Below are positions 9,467 to 18,364 of a DNA stretch of 64,000 nucleotides, in pieces (position 1 is the stretch's first letter; the number at the start of each line of letters is the position of its first letter). Where the stretch lies: contig JBFWOJ010000015.1 in NCBI GenBank assembly GCA_050250575.1, forward strand, positions 1-64,000, read 5' to 3'. The position numbers and the translations under genes were made by a program. The stretch comes from SHVO01 sp050250575 (GTDB taxonomy: Bacteria > Pseudomonadota > Alphaproteobacteria > Rhodospirillales > Rhodospirillaceae). Below the pieces are notes generated by a model that did not search any database, had not been told where the DNA came from, and was given only the letters and a program-made list of their open reading frames with translations.

Positions 9467-9886
9467 ATGCGCGTGATGGTACTGGTTAAAGCGACGGCCG
9501 ACAGTGAGGCCGGAATTATGCCCTCCACCGAACTGTTCGAAGCCATGGGCAAGTACAATGAGCAGCTGGTCAAGGCCGGCATCATGAAGGCCGGGGACGG
9601 CTTGCAGCCGTCCAGCAAAGGCAAGCGCGTGCTGTTCGACGGTCCGAAACGTTTCGTCACCGATGGGCCTTTCGCGGAAACCAAGGACGTCGTCGCGGGC
9701 TATTGGCTGTGGGAAGTGAAGGACATGGCCGAGGCTGTCGAATGGGTGAAGAAGTGCCCGAACCCGATGCCGGGGCCGAGTGAGATCGAAATTCGTCCGC
9801 TGTATGAATTCGAGGACTTCGGCGAAGTCATCACCCCGGAAGTCAAAGCGATCTTCGACCGCGTCGAAAACGGAGTTCAGCGCTAA
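9467..9886 (+). CDS. YciI-like / DGPF domain protein
   Basis: 139-residue protein with the DGPFAETKD motif that defines the DGPFAETKE/YCII family, a ferredoxin-like dimeric alpha-beta barrel fold. Members are often fused to or encoded beside ECF sigma factors, but no sigma factor gene is adjacent here. AAGGAG lies 10 bp before the ATG. The gene is convergent with the phosphatase on the other strand, with 21 bp between them. Enzymatic activity is unproven for the family. Confidence 0.82.
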   Translation: MRVMVLVKATADSEAGIMPSTELFEAMGKYNEQLVKAGIMKAGDGLQPSSKGKRVLFDGPKRFVTDGPFAETKDVVAGYWLWEVKDMAEAVEWVKKCPNPMPGPSEIEIRPLYEFEDFGEVITPEVKAIFDRVENGVQR

Positions 9887-9907
9887 TCCGGCAGCGGAGC
9901 GCCGTGG

Positions 9908-10498
9908 TCAAACGACCACTTCGATCCGCCAGTCGGCGCCCACCGGCTGGTGAAAATAAGGGACGCAGTGGAAGACCCGCCCGGCCGGCGCTCCGAGCGC
10001 ATCGCGTAAAGCGTGATAAACCCCCGCATGAGCTACGATCAGCGGGACCCCTGACGGTCCGGCCGCCCCTGAACAGCGGTTCACTGCCTCGCAAACCCTT
10101 TTCTGAAAATCCGCGTAGGTTTCCGCTTGGTCGATGGCCGCCCCGCCCATCCAGCTCCTGAGGAACGGATCAGCCGCATCGTCTTCGCGGGCGCCCTGTT
10201 TCACACCGAGGCACGCCTCCAAGAGTCCATGATCTGCATTCAGCGCCATATTCCGGCCGCGCATGGCGAGGAAGGCGGTTTCGGCGGCGCGCGAAAGAGG
10301 GCTGTGAAACACCGCGGAAATCTCAAGTGCGGCGCAATGCCTGCGCGCTGCCTCGGCTTGCGCACGGCCGCGCGCCGTGAGCGGCCGGTCGAGCTGCCCT
10401 ATGCACATGCGTTCGACGTTCCAATCCGCTTCTCCGTGGCGCATGAAATAAAACGGCCGCCGCTCGATCGCGATCACCGGCGAATTCGTATCAGGCAT
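9908..10498 (-). CDS. Histidine phosphatase family protein
   Basis: 196-residue protein of the phosphoglycerate mutase/histidine phosphatase superfamily. The phospho-acceptor motif FMRHGEADWN lies near residues 18-27, and the second catalytic His is in VAHAGVYHAL. The substrate cannot be told from sequence; such short enzymes act on sugar phosphates or cofactor precursors. The ATG overlaps the stop of the tetR gene by 8 bp, so the two are co-transcribed and the phosphatase is probably under the same TetR control. Confidence 0.82.
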   Translation of the reverse strand: MPDTNSPVIAIERRPFYFMRHGEADWNVERMCIGQLDRPLTARGRAQAEAARRHCAALEISAVFHSPLSRAAETAFLAMRGRNMALNADHGLLEACLGVKQGAREDDAADPFLRSWMGGAAIDQAETYADFQKRVCEAVNRCSGAAGPSGVPLIVAHAGVYHALRDALGAPAGRVFHCVPYFHQPVGADWRIEVVV

Positions 10499-11150
10499 CG
10501 AACTTCCCGGTGCGGGCGCCGCGAAGGAAGATCGTCACCGCGCCGCGCACACAGGCCTCGATTTCGCCGTCCGTGGGCGGCGGCGGAACACCGAACAGCG
10601 CGCGCGTATGCAAATCACCCTTCACCATTTCGAGGAAGTGCCGGGCGGCAAGATCCGGATCCTCGAGGGTCAGCGTGCCTTGTTTGACCTGGCTGCGGAA
10701 ATACCCGGCGAGCTGATCCGCCGCGGCCCTCGGTCCTGACTCAAAGACCCGGGCGGCGAGCTCAGGGAAGCGCGCGCCTTCGGCGCTGACAAGGCGGTAG
10801 AGGCCGAGCCCGCCGGCGTTCATCAATACGCCCAGAAAGCGTTTGCCGACGGCGTAGAGGACATCCTCCGGCCTCCCCCTCGCATGGGGAACGACCTGCA
10901 GCGGCTCGACGACCAGATCGCACTGCTCGGCGACGATTGCCGCGAACAATCCTTCCTTGCTGCCGAAGTTCTCGTACAGCGTCGCCCGGGAACCGCCCGC
11001 ACGCCGGACGACCTCGTCCAAGGTCGCCGCACCGAAGCCACGCTCGAGAAACACCTCCCGGGCCGCGGCCATGATCGCCGCCCGGCGAAGCGCGCCGCGC
11101 GAGGGCTTTCGAGATTCCTCCTGTGAGACGCTGTCCGGCTGCAGGCCCAT
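10491..11150 (-). CDS. TetR/AcrR family transcriptional regulator
   Basis: 219 residues. An N-terminal helix-turn-helix (about 25-70) contains TLDEVVRRAGGSRATLYENF, the typical TetR recognition region, and is followed by an AefR-like ligand domain. The ATG at 11150 has AGGTGG at 11155-11160. The longer open frame to 11291 would include the operator itself and is unlikely to be translated. A 23-bp palindrome sits just upstream of the ribosome site, so the gene is probably autorepressed. The downstream phosphatase is translationally coupled. No efflux pump gene is adjacent, which is unusual for this family. Confidence 0.85.
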   Translation of the reverse strand: MGLQPDSVSQEESRKPSRGALRRAAIMAAAREVFLERGFGAATLDEVVRRAGGSRATLYENFGSKEGLFAAIVAEQCDLVVEPLQVVPHARGRPEDVLYAVGKRFLGVLMNAGGLGLYRLVSAEGARFPELAARVFESGPRAAADQLAGYFRSQVKQGTLTLEDPDLAARHFLEMVKGDLHTRALFGVPPPPTDGEIEACVRGAVTIFLRGARTGKFDA

Positions 11151-11160
11151 CGGTCCACCT

Positions 11161-11183
11161 CTGTACTGTATTATACAGTACAG
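11161..11183. promoter_or_regulatory. Palindromic operator of the adjacent tetR gene
   Basis: Perfect inverted repeat with 10-bp arms (CTGTACTGTA and TACAGTACAG) around a TTA centre. It lies directly upstream of the ribosome binding site of the minus-strand tetR gene, the position expected of an autoregulatory TetR operator. Binding is inferred, not shown. Confidence 0.75.
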
Positions 11184-11227
11184 ATGAGAAAAAGTCCCGA
11201 GGCTTGTTCCGATCCGTGGCGTATAGG

Positions 11228-11647
11228 TCAGGGTGCTTTGCGGTTGAGGATCAGGGGGACAGGTGCCCCGGTGGCTCCCGCCTGGACCCACCTTCCCGAG
11301 ATCGAAGCGAGGTCGGCGGCAACTAGGCCGTCGAACGTCCCGCCCACGGCCGGTATCTCCATGAAAACCGTATCTTTTTCCCGGCGAAAGCCGGCTACGG
11401 GGATGTCCTTGGCAGACGGGTCGCTGATATCCAGGACGGCCGTTGTCCCGGCGCCGGGCCTCGTTCTGATCACGAAGATCAGGGGCAAGCCCATGCCGCC
11501 GTTCGAGAGGATGCCCTCCCAGGTGCCGTCGAGTTCCGCGCCCGGCACGAACCGGCCCTCGTCGGCCCCGGGGGTTGACGCCGGCGCGGCGGCGACAGCC
11601 GTCGCTGCGGTCAGCAGGATCAAGACGGGAAGGAAACGAAAGGCCAT
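11228..11647 (-). CDS. Secreted protein with the N-terminal domain of some alpha/beta hydrolases
   Basis: 139 residues with a clear signal peptide (about 1-20, ending AVAAA). The mature part has LDGTWEGILS and ISGRWVQAGATGAPVPLIL. This beta-rich pattern is found as the N-terminal domain of secreted alpha/beta hydrolases, but no hydrolase domain follows; the frame stops cleanly. It may be a stand-alone lipocalin-like domain or a truncated hydrolase. It is upstream of tetR on the same strand, with 77 bp and the operator between them. Confidence 0.65.
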   Translation of the reverse strand: MAFRFLPVLILLTAATAVAAAPASTPGADEGRFVPGAELDGTWEGILSNGGMGLPLIFVIRTRPGAGTTAVLDISDPSAKDIPVAGFRREKDTVFMEIPAVGGTFDGLVAADLASISGRWVQAGATGAPVPLILNRKAP

Positions 11648-11730
11648 CGGCAGTCCTCTTGCATCAGAGGATCATAGCATGGCCGGAACGTATGAAGACG
11701 GAAAGCCCGGCCGTCGCCGGGGCAACAGGA

Positions 11731-11844
11731 TTAGAGCGCGAAGAGGAGGATCGGCCCGAAGACGATTACGGCGGCCAAGGCATCCCCGAACCAGTTCGGG
11801 ATCACGCGATCATAGGCTTCAAAGAAACGGTCGATGTTTTCCAT
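11731..11844 (-). CDS. Small single-span membrane protein (37 aa), candidate
   Basis: A 37-codon frame: a charged start (MENIDRFFEAYDRV) followed by a hydrophobic helix of about 18 residues (ALAAVIVFGPILLFAL) reaching the stop. GAGG precedes the ATG by a short spacer. The amphipathic N-terminus plus C-terminal helix is a sensible small-membrane-protein layout, but length alone is weak evidence. The flanking DNA (11650-11730 and 11845-12029) shows no other convincing gene. Confidence 0.4.
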   Translation of the reverse strand: MENIDRFFEAYDRVIPNWFGDALAAVIVFGPILLFAL

Positions 11845-12029
11845 AGGGGCCTCGAAGCGTACATGCTCTTTCAACTCCTACATTCAACTTCCGAACTGCG
11901 ATTATCCTAGGACGGTGTCAGGGCATTTCAGGGGCAATTGTGATCATTTCGTGGCGAGGTTGCAGGGTTGCGGCGCACAGTCCCGCGCACGTTCCGCGCG
12001 GTGCGGAGCAGCTAAATTGTTCCGGAAGG

Positions 12030-13169
12030 CTACGACGCGTAGATCTCTTTCAGCGCCGCGATCACACGATCTGCCTGAGCATCAGTCATGCTCGCAAAAA
12101 TAGGCAGACATAGCTGACGTCCGCACGCGGCGTCCGCGCCTTTCAGGTCGCCGGTGTCAAGATGCATAAGCACCGGGTTCTTGTGCAACGGAACTTCGTA
12201 AACCTCGCCGCTACAGTGGACGCCGAACTCGTCTTTGAGGCGCGCTTTCAATGCGCCGCGCGCCGCGCTATCGCGAAGCATCACCACGTACTTGTAGTAA
12301 TTCGGCCTGCATCCCTTTGGAACAGCAAGCGGTCGCGGCGCATCCGGGCGTCGCGCAACGAGCTCTGATAGAGCTGCATCATAGCGCGCGGCAATGTGGC
12401 GCCGGGCCGCGAGCATCGACGGAAGATTATGAAGGTGACGCAGGCCAATGATCGCGTGCGGCTCCGACAGGCGCCAGTTATAGCCCATGCGGATGTGCAC
12501 ATTCTGATAAAAGCCCGCTTTGCCCTGGTCGCGATAGATGCGCGCTTCCTCTGCGAGCTTTGCATCGTCGGTCACGATCATGCCGCCTTCGGCGCTGGTC
12601 ATCACTTTGGTCGGATAGAAGCTGAAAGACCCCGCGAGCCCAAATGTGCCGGCGAACCTTCCATCGAGCGTAGAGCCCTGGGCGTGGGCCGCATCTTCCA
12701 TCAGCCACAGACCTTTCGCCCGCGTGAGTGCGACGATGGCCGGCATCTCCGCAGTGATCACGCCGGCGATATGCACGATCATCACACCCACGGTGTTAGG
12801 CGTGATGCGCCGTTCAACTTCGGCCGCGGAGGTGGAGAGCGTCGCGATGTCCGTGTCCATCAACACCGGTCGACCGCCGGCGGCCAGGACCGCCGCGGCC
12901 GTGGCGAAGAAGGTATTGGCCGGCACGAGCACATCCTTCCCCGCAATGCCGACGGCGCGGAGCATGATCTCGAGCGACGCCGTGCCGCTGTTCACCGCAA
13001 CGGCGTTCTGGGCGCCAATGCTCTGCGCAAATTTCGATTCAAACTCGTCGCCGAATGGCCCGAGTGTGAGACGGCCCGTCTCGAGCACGGATTTAATGCG
13101 GTCTGCAATCCACTCCCGGTCATCGGGGGAGAAATCGATCCGAGTAGGAGGAACCGGCGGCTGCGACAC
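12030..13169 (-). CDS. DegT/DnrJ/EryC1/StrS family aminotransferase
   Basis: 379-residue PLP enzyme of the sugar aminotransferase family. The PLP lysine is Lys188 in FYPTKVM, and the DAAHAQG motif that contacts the cofactor precedes it. Such enzymes transaminate keto-sugars of nucleotide sugars. The gene is divergent from hpnC with about 56 bp between starts. Because sugar-editing genes sit at the start of the window, a role in amino-sugar supply for the cell surface or hopanoid head groups is possible but unproven. Start GTG at 13169; no strong ribosome site is visible. Confidence 0.85.
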   Translation of the reverse strand: MSQPPVPPTRIDFSPDDREWIADRIKSVLETGRLTLGPFGDEFESKFAQSIGAQNAVAVNSGTASLEIMLRAVGIAGKDVLVPANTFFATAAAVLAAGGRPVLMDTDIATLSTSAAEVERRITPNTVGVMIVHIAGVITAEMPAIVALTRAKGLWLMEDAAHAQGSTLDGRFAGTFGLAGSFSFYPTKVMTSAEGGMIVTDDAKLAEEARIYRDQGKAGFYQNVHIRMGYNWRLSEPHAIIGLRHLHNLPSMLAARRHIAARYDAALSELVARRPDAPRPLAVPKGCRPNYYKYVVMLRDSAARGALKARLKDEFGVHCSGEVYEVPLHKNPVLMHLDTGDLKGADAACGRQLCLPIFASMTDAQADRVIAALKEIYAS

Positions 13170-13225
13170 GCGCGCATACTGTCGCGGCGCATGACCCTGG
13201 TCAATGATTCTGCTATCCCAAGGCG

Positions 13226-14068
13226 ATGAGCATCGCCGCCGAAATCGAGACGCCCTCGGGCAAAAGCGCGGGAGACGAAAACTTCCCGGTCGGGTCTTGG
13301 CTTTTACCTCGAGAGCTTCGGCCCGATGTCGCGGCCTATTACGCCTTTGCGCGTGCCATCGACGACATCGCCGACAATCCCGGCCTCGGCTCCACCGACA
13401 AGATCGCGCGCTTGGAGGGTTTCGCCGCGGCGATCAGCGGAAAGAACATCGATCCGGCTTACAGGAAGGCCCATGCCGTGCGGACGATGTTTGATCGCAG
13501 GGGCCTTCCGAATCGCCATGCACTCGATCTGATCTCCGCCTTCCTTCAAGACGCGACAAAGACGCGCTACGCGAACTGGAACGAACTCATCGGCTATTGC
13601 GACCGCTCGGCCTCCCCGGTCGGCCGGTTCCTGCTCGACCTTCATCGCGAAGACCCGGCGCTGCATGCACTCTCCGATGCTTTGTGCAATGCACTGCAGG
13701 TGATCAATCACTTGCAGGATTGCGGCAAGGATTACGCCGCGCTCAATCGCGTCTATCTGCCGATGGAGTGGATGGACGCCGAAGGTGCGTCCCCTGATCA
13801 CCTTGCGCTCCCAGCGCTGACTCCGCCTATGCGCTACGTGATCGACAGAACCCTCGCCGCGACGGAAGACCTTCTTGCCGATGCGCGCCGCTTGCCGAGG
13901 GCGTTAAAGGATAAGCGTCTCGCGGCTGAAACAGCGGTGATCGTTTCCATTGCGGAGAAGCTTACGCACCGCCTCGCGCGCCGCGATCCTCTGGCCGAGC
14001 GAGTCGATCTCGGCTCCGCGGGGTTCGCCCACGCCGCCCTGAGGGGATTGCTCAGATTGTGGTTTTGA
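13226..14068 (+). CDS. hpnC: Squalene synthase HpnC (hydroxysqualene synthase)
   Basis: 280-residue trans-isoprenyl diphosphate synthase-like protein. The first aspartate-rich motif is ARAIDDIAD, and NHLQDCGKDY corresponds to the second. HpnC converts presqualene diphosphate to hydroxysqualene in the HpnCDE route. It heads the forward run hpnC-dxs-hpnD-hpnE-shc. Start ATG at 13226; an overlapping frame from 13204 is a shadow. Confidence 0.9.
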   Translation: MSIAAEIETPSGKSAGDENFPVGSWLLPRELRPDVAAYYAFARAIDDIADNPGLGSTDKIARLEGFAAAISGKNIDPAYRKAHAVRTMFDRRGLPNRHALDLISAFLQDATKTRYANWNELIGYCDRSASPVGRFLLDLHREDPALHALSDALCNALQVINHLQDCGKDYAALNRVYLPMEWMDAEGASPDHLALPALTPPMRYVIDRTLAATEDLLADARRLPRALKDKRLAAETAVIVSIAEKLTHRLARRDPLAERVDLGSAGFAHAALRGLLRLWF

Positions 14069-14307
14069 CCGGCGTCCCCGCATACCCCCTCACCCGTTAC
14101 GCGTGCATTTGTTCTTAAAATTGGAGCCTTCTGCCGGGTTGGCCAATTGCCAGAATCGCCGTAGAAACAAGTCATTGTAGCCCGCGCGCCCTTGAGAGTC
14201 GGAAAGCGCGGACGACACGTCGAGCTCGAAAAACCCGAGTGTTGCAGAGGTTCTCCACCTCGCGTTGCCGCGGCATGCGCACCGGATCAGGGAAAGGCCA
14301 CACGTTC

Positions 14308-16209
14308 TTGCCACCGAAGACACCTCTTTTAGATTCCGTCGGCTCGGTGCGGGTGCTCCGCAACTTGCCCGTCGGGCAGCTGGAGCAACTTTCGGCCGAA
14401 TTACGCGCCGAAACGATCGACGCTGCCGCGGTTACCGGCGGCCATTTTGGCGCGGGTCTGGGTGTCATCGAGTTGACGGTCGCACTGCACTATGTCTTCA
14501 ACACGCCCGATGACCGACTGATTTGGGACGTCAGCCATCAGGCCTACCCCCACAAGATCCTGACGGGCCGTCGCGGCCGTATTCGCAGTATCCGCAAGCG
14601 CGGCGGTCTCTACGGTTTCACCTTGCGGTCCGAGAGCGAATTCGACCCGTTCGGCGCGGCGCACAGTTCGACTTCCATCTCAGCGGCGATTGGCATGTGC
14701 GTTGCGGCCGAGAAGACGGGCAGCGATCGTCAGGTCGTCGCCGTCATCGGTGACGGTGCGATGAGTGCCGGCATGGCCTTTGAGGCGCTCAACAATGTCG
14801 GCGCAGCCGGCGGACGGCTGACCGTCATTCTCAACGATAACGGCATGTCGATTGCACCGTCGGTCGGCGGACTCACGGACTATCTCAAGGAACTTGCGGC
14901 GGGGCGGCCGATCCTCAGCGATGCCTGCATCGAAGCCCTGCCGACAGCGCTGGCCGGGGAGAAGTCCGGCACCGCAGCCGATACTACGATGTTCGAGCAG
15001 TTCGGCTGCACCTACATCGGCCCCGTCGATGGCCACAACGTAAAGCAGCTTGTCGCAGTATTGCGCGCCGTGCGTGAGACGCCGCGCTCGCGGGCGGTGC
15101 TTGTTCATATCCTGACGGAAAAAGGCAAGGGTCATCCCTTCGCTAGCCCTCATGTGGAGAACTACCACGCGCTGGAGCGATTCGATCCGGCGACGAAGGA
15201 AATTCTTAAGTCCTCTGCGAACGCGCCTACCTATACCAAGGTCTTCGCGGCCAGCTTGATGGAAGAAGCCGCGCGGGATCCCAAAGTGGTCGCGGTGACC
15301 GCGGCCATGCCGTCAGGGACCGGGCTCGATCTGTTTCAAAAGCAATATCCGGACCGGTTCTACGATGTCGGCATTGCCGAACAGCACGCGGTGACGTTCG
15401 CGGCGGGCATGGCGGCCGACGGTCTCAAGCCGGTCACAGCAATTTATTCCTGCTTCCTGCAGCGCGCCTACGATCAGGTGGTGCACGACGTCGTTTTGCA
15501 GCGGCTGCCGGTACGCTTTGCGTTGGACCGGGCAGGCTTAGTCGGCGCCGACGGCCCGACGCACGCCGGCAGTTTCGATCTCAACTACTTGTGCTGCCTG
15601 CCCGGCATGGTGGTCATGGCGGCCGCGGACGAAGCCGAACTCAAGCACATGGTGGCGACGGCGATTGCCATCGACGACGCGCCGTCCGCATTCAGGTTCC
15701 CGCGCGGCGAAGGAATGGGTGTTGTTCTACCGGTGCGAGGCGACGTACTTCCCGTCGGCAAGGGACGAGTCATGCGGCAGGGCACATCGGTCGCGCTTTT
15801 GTCGCTCGGGGCGCGTTTGCAGGAATGTTTGCGCGCCGCCGACGAACTGGCCGCACGCGGCCTTACCGCGACCGTGGCCGACGCACGCTTCGCCAAGCCG
15901 CTGGATGAGGACCTGATCCATCAGCTGGCGAAACACCATGAGGTGCTCGTCACAATCGAGGAAGGCGCGGCTGGCGGGTTTGGAGCGCAAGTGCTGACGC
16001 TGCTATCGACAGCAGGCGCCATGGATGACGGTCTCAAGGTACGAACCATGACCTTGCCTGACCGTCTGATTGGGCATGGCAAGCCGGAAGAGCAATACGA
16101 CGATGCCGGCCTCACCGCCCGCGACATCCTCACCACCTGTATCGCGGCCCTGGGCAAAGGCTGGCTGGACCGCGACGTTGAAATGATCGGCCGCCGCCGA
16201 TCGCGCTAG
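14308..16209 (+). CDS. dxs: 1-deoxy-D-xylulose-5-phosphate synthase
   Basis: Thiamine diphosphate enzyme that condenses pyruvate and glyceraldehyde 3-phosphate, the first step of the MEP isoprenoid route. The TPP motif GDGAMSAGMAFEALNN and the transketolase-type DRAGLVGADGPTHAG are intact. Homologous sequence begins at KTPLLDSV, so I place the start at TTG 14308, preceded by GGAAAGG at 14291-14297; this gives 633 residues, the usual length. ATG 14275 and GTG 14239 are in-frame alternatives with poorer context. Its place inside the hpn operon suggests dedicated precursor supply for hopanoids. About 240 bp without a gene separate it from hpnC. Confidence 0.92.
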   Translation: MPPKTPLLDSVGSVRVLRNLPVGQLEQLSAELRAETIDAAAVTGGHFGAGLGVIELTVALHYVFNTPDDRLIWDVSHQAYPHKILTGRRGRIRSIRKRGGLYGFTLRSESEFDPFGAAHSSTSISAAIGMCVAAEKTGSDRQVVAVIGDGAMSAGMAFEALNNVGAAGGRLTVILNDNGMSIAPSVGGLTDYLKELAAGRPILSDACIEALPTALAGEKSGTAADTTMFEQFGCTYIGPVDGHNVKQLVAVLRAVRETPRSRAVLVHILTEKGKGHPFASPHVENYHALERFDPATKEILKSSANAPTYTKVFAASLMEEAARDPKVVAVTAAMPSGTGLDLFQKQYPDRFYDVGIAEQHAVTFAAGMAADGLKPVTAIYSCFLQRAYDQVVHDVVLQRLPVRFALDRAGLVGADGPTHAGSFDLNYLCCLPGMVVMAAADEAELKHMVATAIAIDDAPSAFRFPRGEGMGVVLPVRGDVLPVGKGRVMRQGTSVALLSLGARLQECLRAADELAARGLTATVADARFAKPLDEDLIHQLAKHHEVLVTIEEGAAGGFGAQVLTLLSTAGAMDDGLKVRTMTLPDRLIGHGKPEEQYDDAGLTARDILTTCIAALGKGWLDRDVEMIGRRRSR

Positions 16210-16213
16210 CGCC

Positions 16214-17095
16214 ATGGGGTTCACGACGCGCATCGACACGCCCCTCATCGCCGCTGCGGACATCGAGGAGGTCCGCGCCAAGGTGCAGGCGGCAGGCTCG
16301 TCGTTCTACTGGGCGATGCGTTTCATGCCGGCCCGCAAGCGCGACGCCTTGTTCGCCATCTACGCCTTCTGCCGCGAAGTCGACGACATTGCCGACGGGG
16401 AACTGTCCCGGGAAGGCAAGATCGCCGCGCTTGATCGCTGGCGGCAGAAAGTCGACGAAATGTTCTTCGGCCGTGCGTCCGATGCCATTACGCGGGTCCT
16501 GATGGAATCGATTCATACGTTCGGACTGAAGCGAAAAGATTTTGTCGCTGTTATTCAAGGCGTGGAAATGGACGCACGCGGTCCGATACTTGCACCAAGC
16601 CAGCGAGAACTCGACCTGTATTGCGACTGTGTGGCCGGCGCCGTCGGGCGCCTGTGCGTGCACATTTTCGAGGAGGCTGAGGCGGGTCAGAAGGTGGCGG
16701 ATTGCCTCGGACGGGCGCTTCAGCTCACCAATATCCTCCGCGACGTCGAAGAGGACGCCGCGATCGGCCGGCTTTATCTGCCGCGCGAACTTCTTGCGCG
16801 CGAAGGCCTGGATGGCATTGCCCCGGCGGCGGTGATCCGTGATGCCCGCTTGCCTCTCATCATGGCCGAAATGGGCGCCATGGCCGAACGGGCTTTTGCC
16901 GATGCCGAAACGGCGCTCGCGATGTGCGATCGCACCAAGATGCGCCCGGCCGTGGTCATGATGATGGTCTATCGCCGGCACCTGGAGCGCCTGCGCCTCA
17001 ACGGCTGGCGTCCGCTGCCGCCGCCAACCGGCTTAGATGGCGCCCGCGCGAAAATCGAAAAATTGTGGATCGCAATCCACTACGGGCTCTTCTAA
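16214..17095 (+). CDS. hpnD: Presqualene diphosphate synthase HpnD
   Basis: 293 residues. Both aspartate motifs are present, CREVDDIADG and LTNILRDVEEDA, with the YLPRELL region behind the second. HpnD joins two farnesyl diphosphates to presqualene diphosphate. It begins 4 bp after dxs and ends 2 bp before hpnE, so the operon is tight. Confidence 0.92.
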   Translation: MGFTTRIDTPLIAAADIEEVRAKVQAAGSSFYWAMRFMPARKRDALFAIYAFCREVDDIADGELSREGKIAALDRWRQKVDEMFFGRASDAITRVLMESIHTFGLKRKDFVAVIQGVEMDARGPILAPSQRELDLYCDCVAGAVGRLCVHIFEEAEAGQKVADCLGRALQLTNILRDVEEDAAIGRLYLPRELLAREGLDGIAPAAVIRDARLPLIMAEMGAMAERAFADAETALAMCDRTKMRPAVVMMMVYRRHLERLRLNGWRPLPPPTGLDGARAKIEKLWIAIHYGLF

Positions 17096-17097
17096 TC

Positions 17098-18360
17098 ATG
17101 CGCGTACATATCATCGGCGCGGGCCTCGCCGGCCTGGCGGCGGCGGTTCATCTCACCAAACGCGGTGCCTCGGTCAGTCTCTACGAAGCTGCACCGCGCG
17201 CCGGCGGAAGATGCCGTTCTTATCATGATTCCCACCTCGGGTGCATGATCGACAACGGTAATCATCTGCTGTTGAGCGGAAACAGCGCCGCGATGACGTT
17301 TCTGGAAATGATCGGAAGTCGCCTTGAGCTGGATGGCCCCACCAGCGCCGCTTATCCATTTGTCGATCTGCAGGCCGGAACACGGTGGACCTTGCAGCCG
17401 AGTCGCGGACGGATTCCCTGGTGGATTCTGGATTCCGGACGGCGCGTCCCAGGAACGACGCCTTCCTCATATTTATCGGCGCTCCGATTGCTTCATGCCA
17501 CCCCGACCCAGACGGTCGCGGACATCGTTTCACTAGGCTCGGCACTGTACCGAAAGCTCTGGGAACCGCTGACGGTTGCGGCTCTCAATACATCACCCGA
17601 TAAAGCCGCTGCGGCATTGATGGCGCCGGTGCTGAGAGAGAGCTTCCTCAAAGGTGCGGACGCCTGTCGGCCTTTGATCGCGCGGAATAGCCTCGCGGCC
17701 GCTTTGGTTGATCCGGCCCTCGCGTTTTTGGGCCGCGCGAGCGCCGAAATCCGCCTTGGCTGCCGCGTCCGGGCCCTCGGTATCGAAGATGGACGGGTAA
17801 ATCGATTGGATGCCGATACCGGACCAGTAGACCTCGACGCCGATGATGCCGTGGTCATTGCCGTCCCGCCGTGGGTCGCCGGAACTCTCGTTCCAGGCCT
17901 CAAAGGCCCACCGCCGGGCGAGGCGATCGTCAACGTTCACTACCGGCTCCCCCGTCCCTTCGAGCAGGTGCAAATCCTGGGCCTTATCGGCGGGCTGGCG
18001 CAGTGGCTGTTCCTGCGCGGGGCGCTTGCTTCCGTGACGATCAGCGCCGCCGGCGCGCTTGCCGAGGAGGATGCCGAAAGCATCGCAACCAAGTGTTGGC
18101 GTGATGTGGCGCTCGCGCTGAACGACCCGTCGATGGCCGAGCCGCCGTCGCGGGTCGTTAAGGAAAAGCGCGCGACTTTCGCGCAAACACCGAGCGCCAT
18201 CGCTCTGCGCCCGGACACGCGCACCGGATTCGCCAATCTCTTGCTCGCCGGCGATTGGACCGCTACAGGACTTCCGGCGACTATCGAAGGCGCCGTGCGA
18301 TCGGGTTTCACGGCCGCGGAGGCCGCGATCTCCGGACGGGCACGCTTAAAGGCTGCGTAA
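17098..18360 (+). CDS. hpnE: Hydroxysqualene dehydroxylase HpnE
   Basis: 420-residue FAD-dependent amine-oxidase-fold protein. The dinucleotide-binding motif GAGLAGLAAAVHL starts at residue 7, and LLLAGDWTATGLPATIEG near the end is the C-terminal FAD motif. HpnE reduces hydroxysqualene to squalene, the last step before cyclisation. ATG at 17098; the longer open frame back to 16924 is inside hpnD. Confidence 0.9.
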   Translation: MRVHIIGAGLAGLAAAVHLTKRGASVSLYEAAPRAGGRCRSYHDSHLGCMIDNGNHLLLSGNSAAMTFLEMIGSRLELDGPTSAAYPFVDLQAGTRWTLQPSRGRIPWWILDSGRRVPGTTPSSYLSALRLLHATPTQTVADIVSLGSALYRKLWEPLTVAALNTSPDKAAAALMAPVLRESFLKGADACRPLIARNSLAAALVDPALAFLGRASAEIRLGCRVRALGIEDGRVNRLDADTGPVDLDADDAVVIAVPPWVAGTLVPGLKGPPPGEAIVNVHYRLPRPFEQVQILGLIGGLAQWLFLRGALASVTISAAGALAEEDAESIATKCWRDVALALNDPSMAEPPSRVVKEKRATFAQTPSAIALRPDTRTGFANLLLAGDWTATGLPATIEGAVRSGFTAAEAAISGRARLKAA

Positions 18361-18364
18361 GAGT

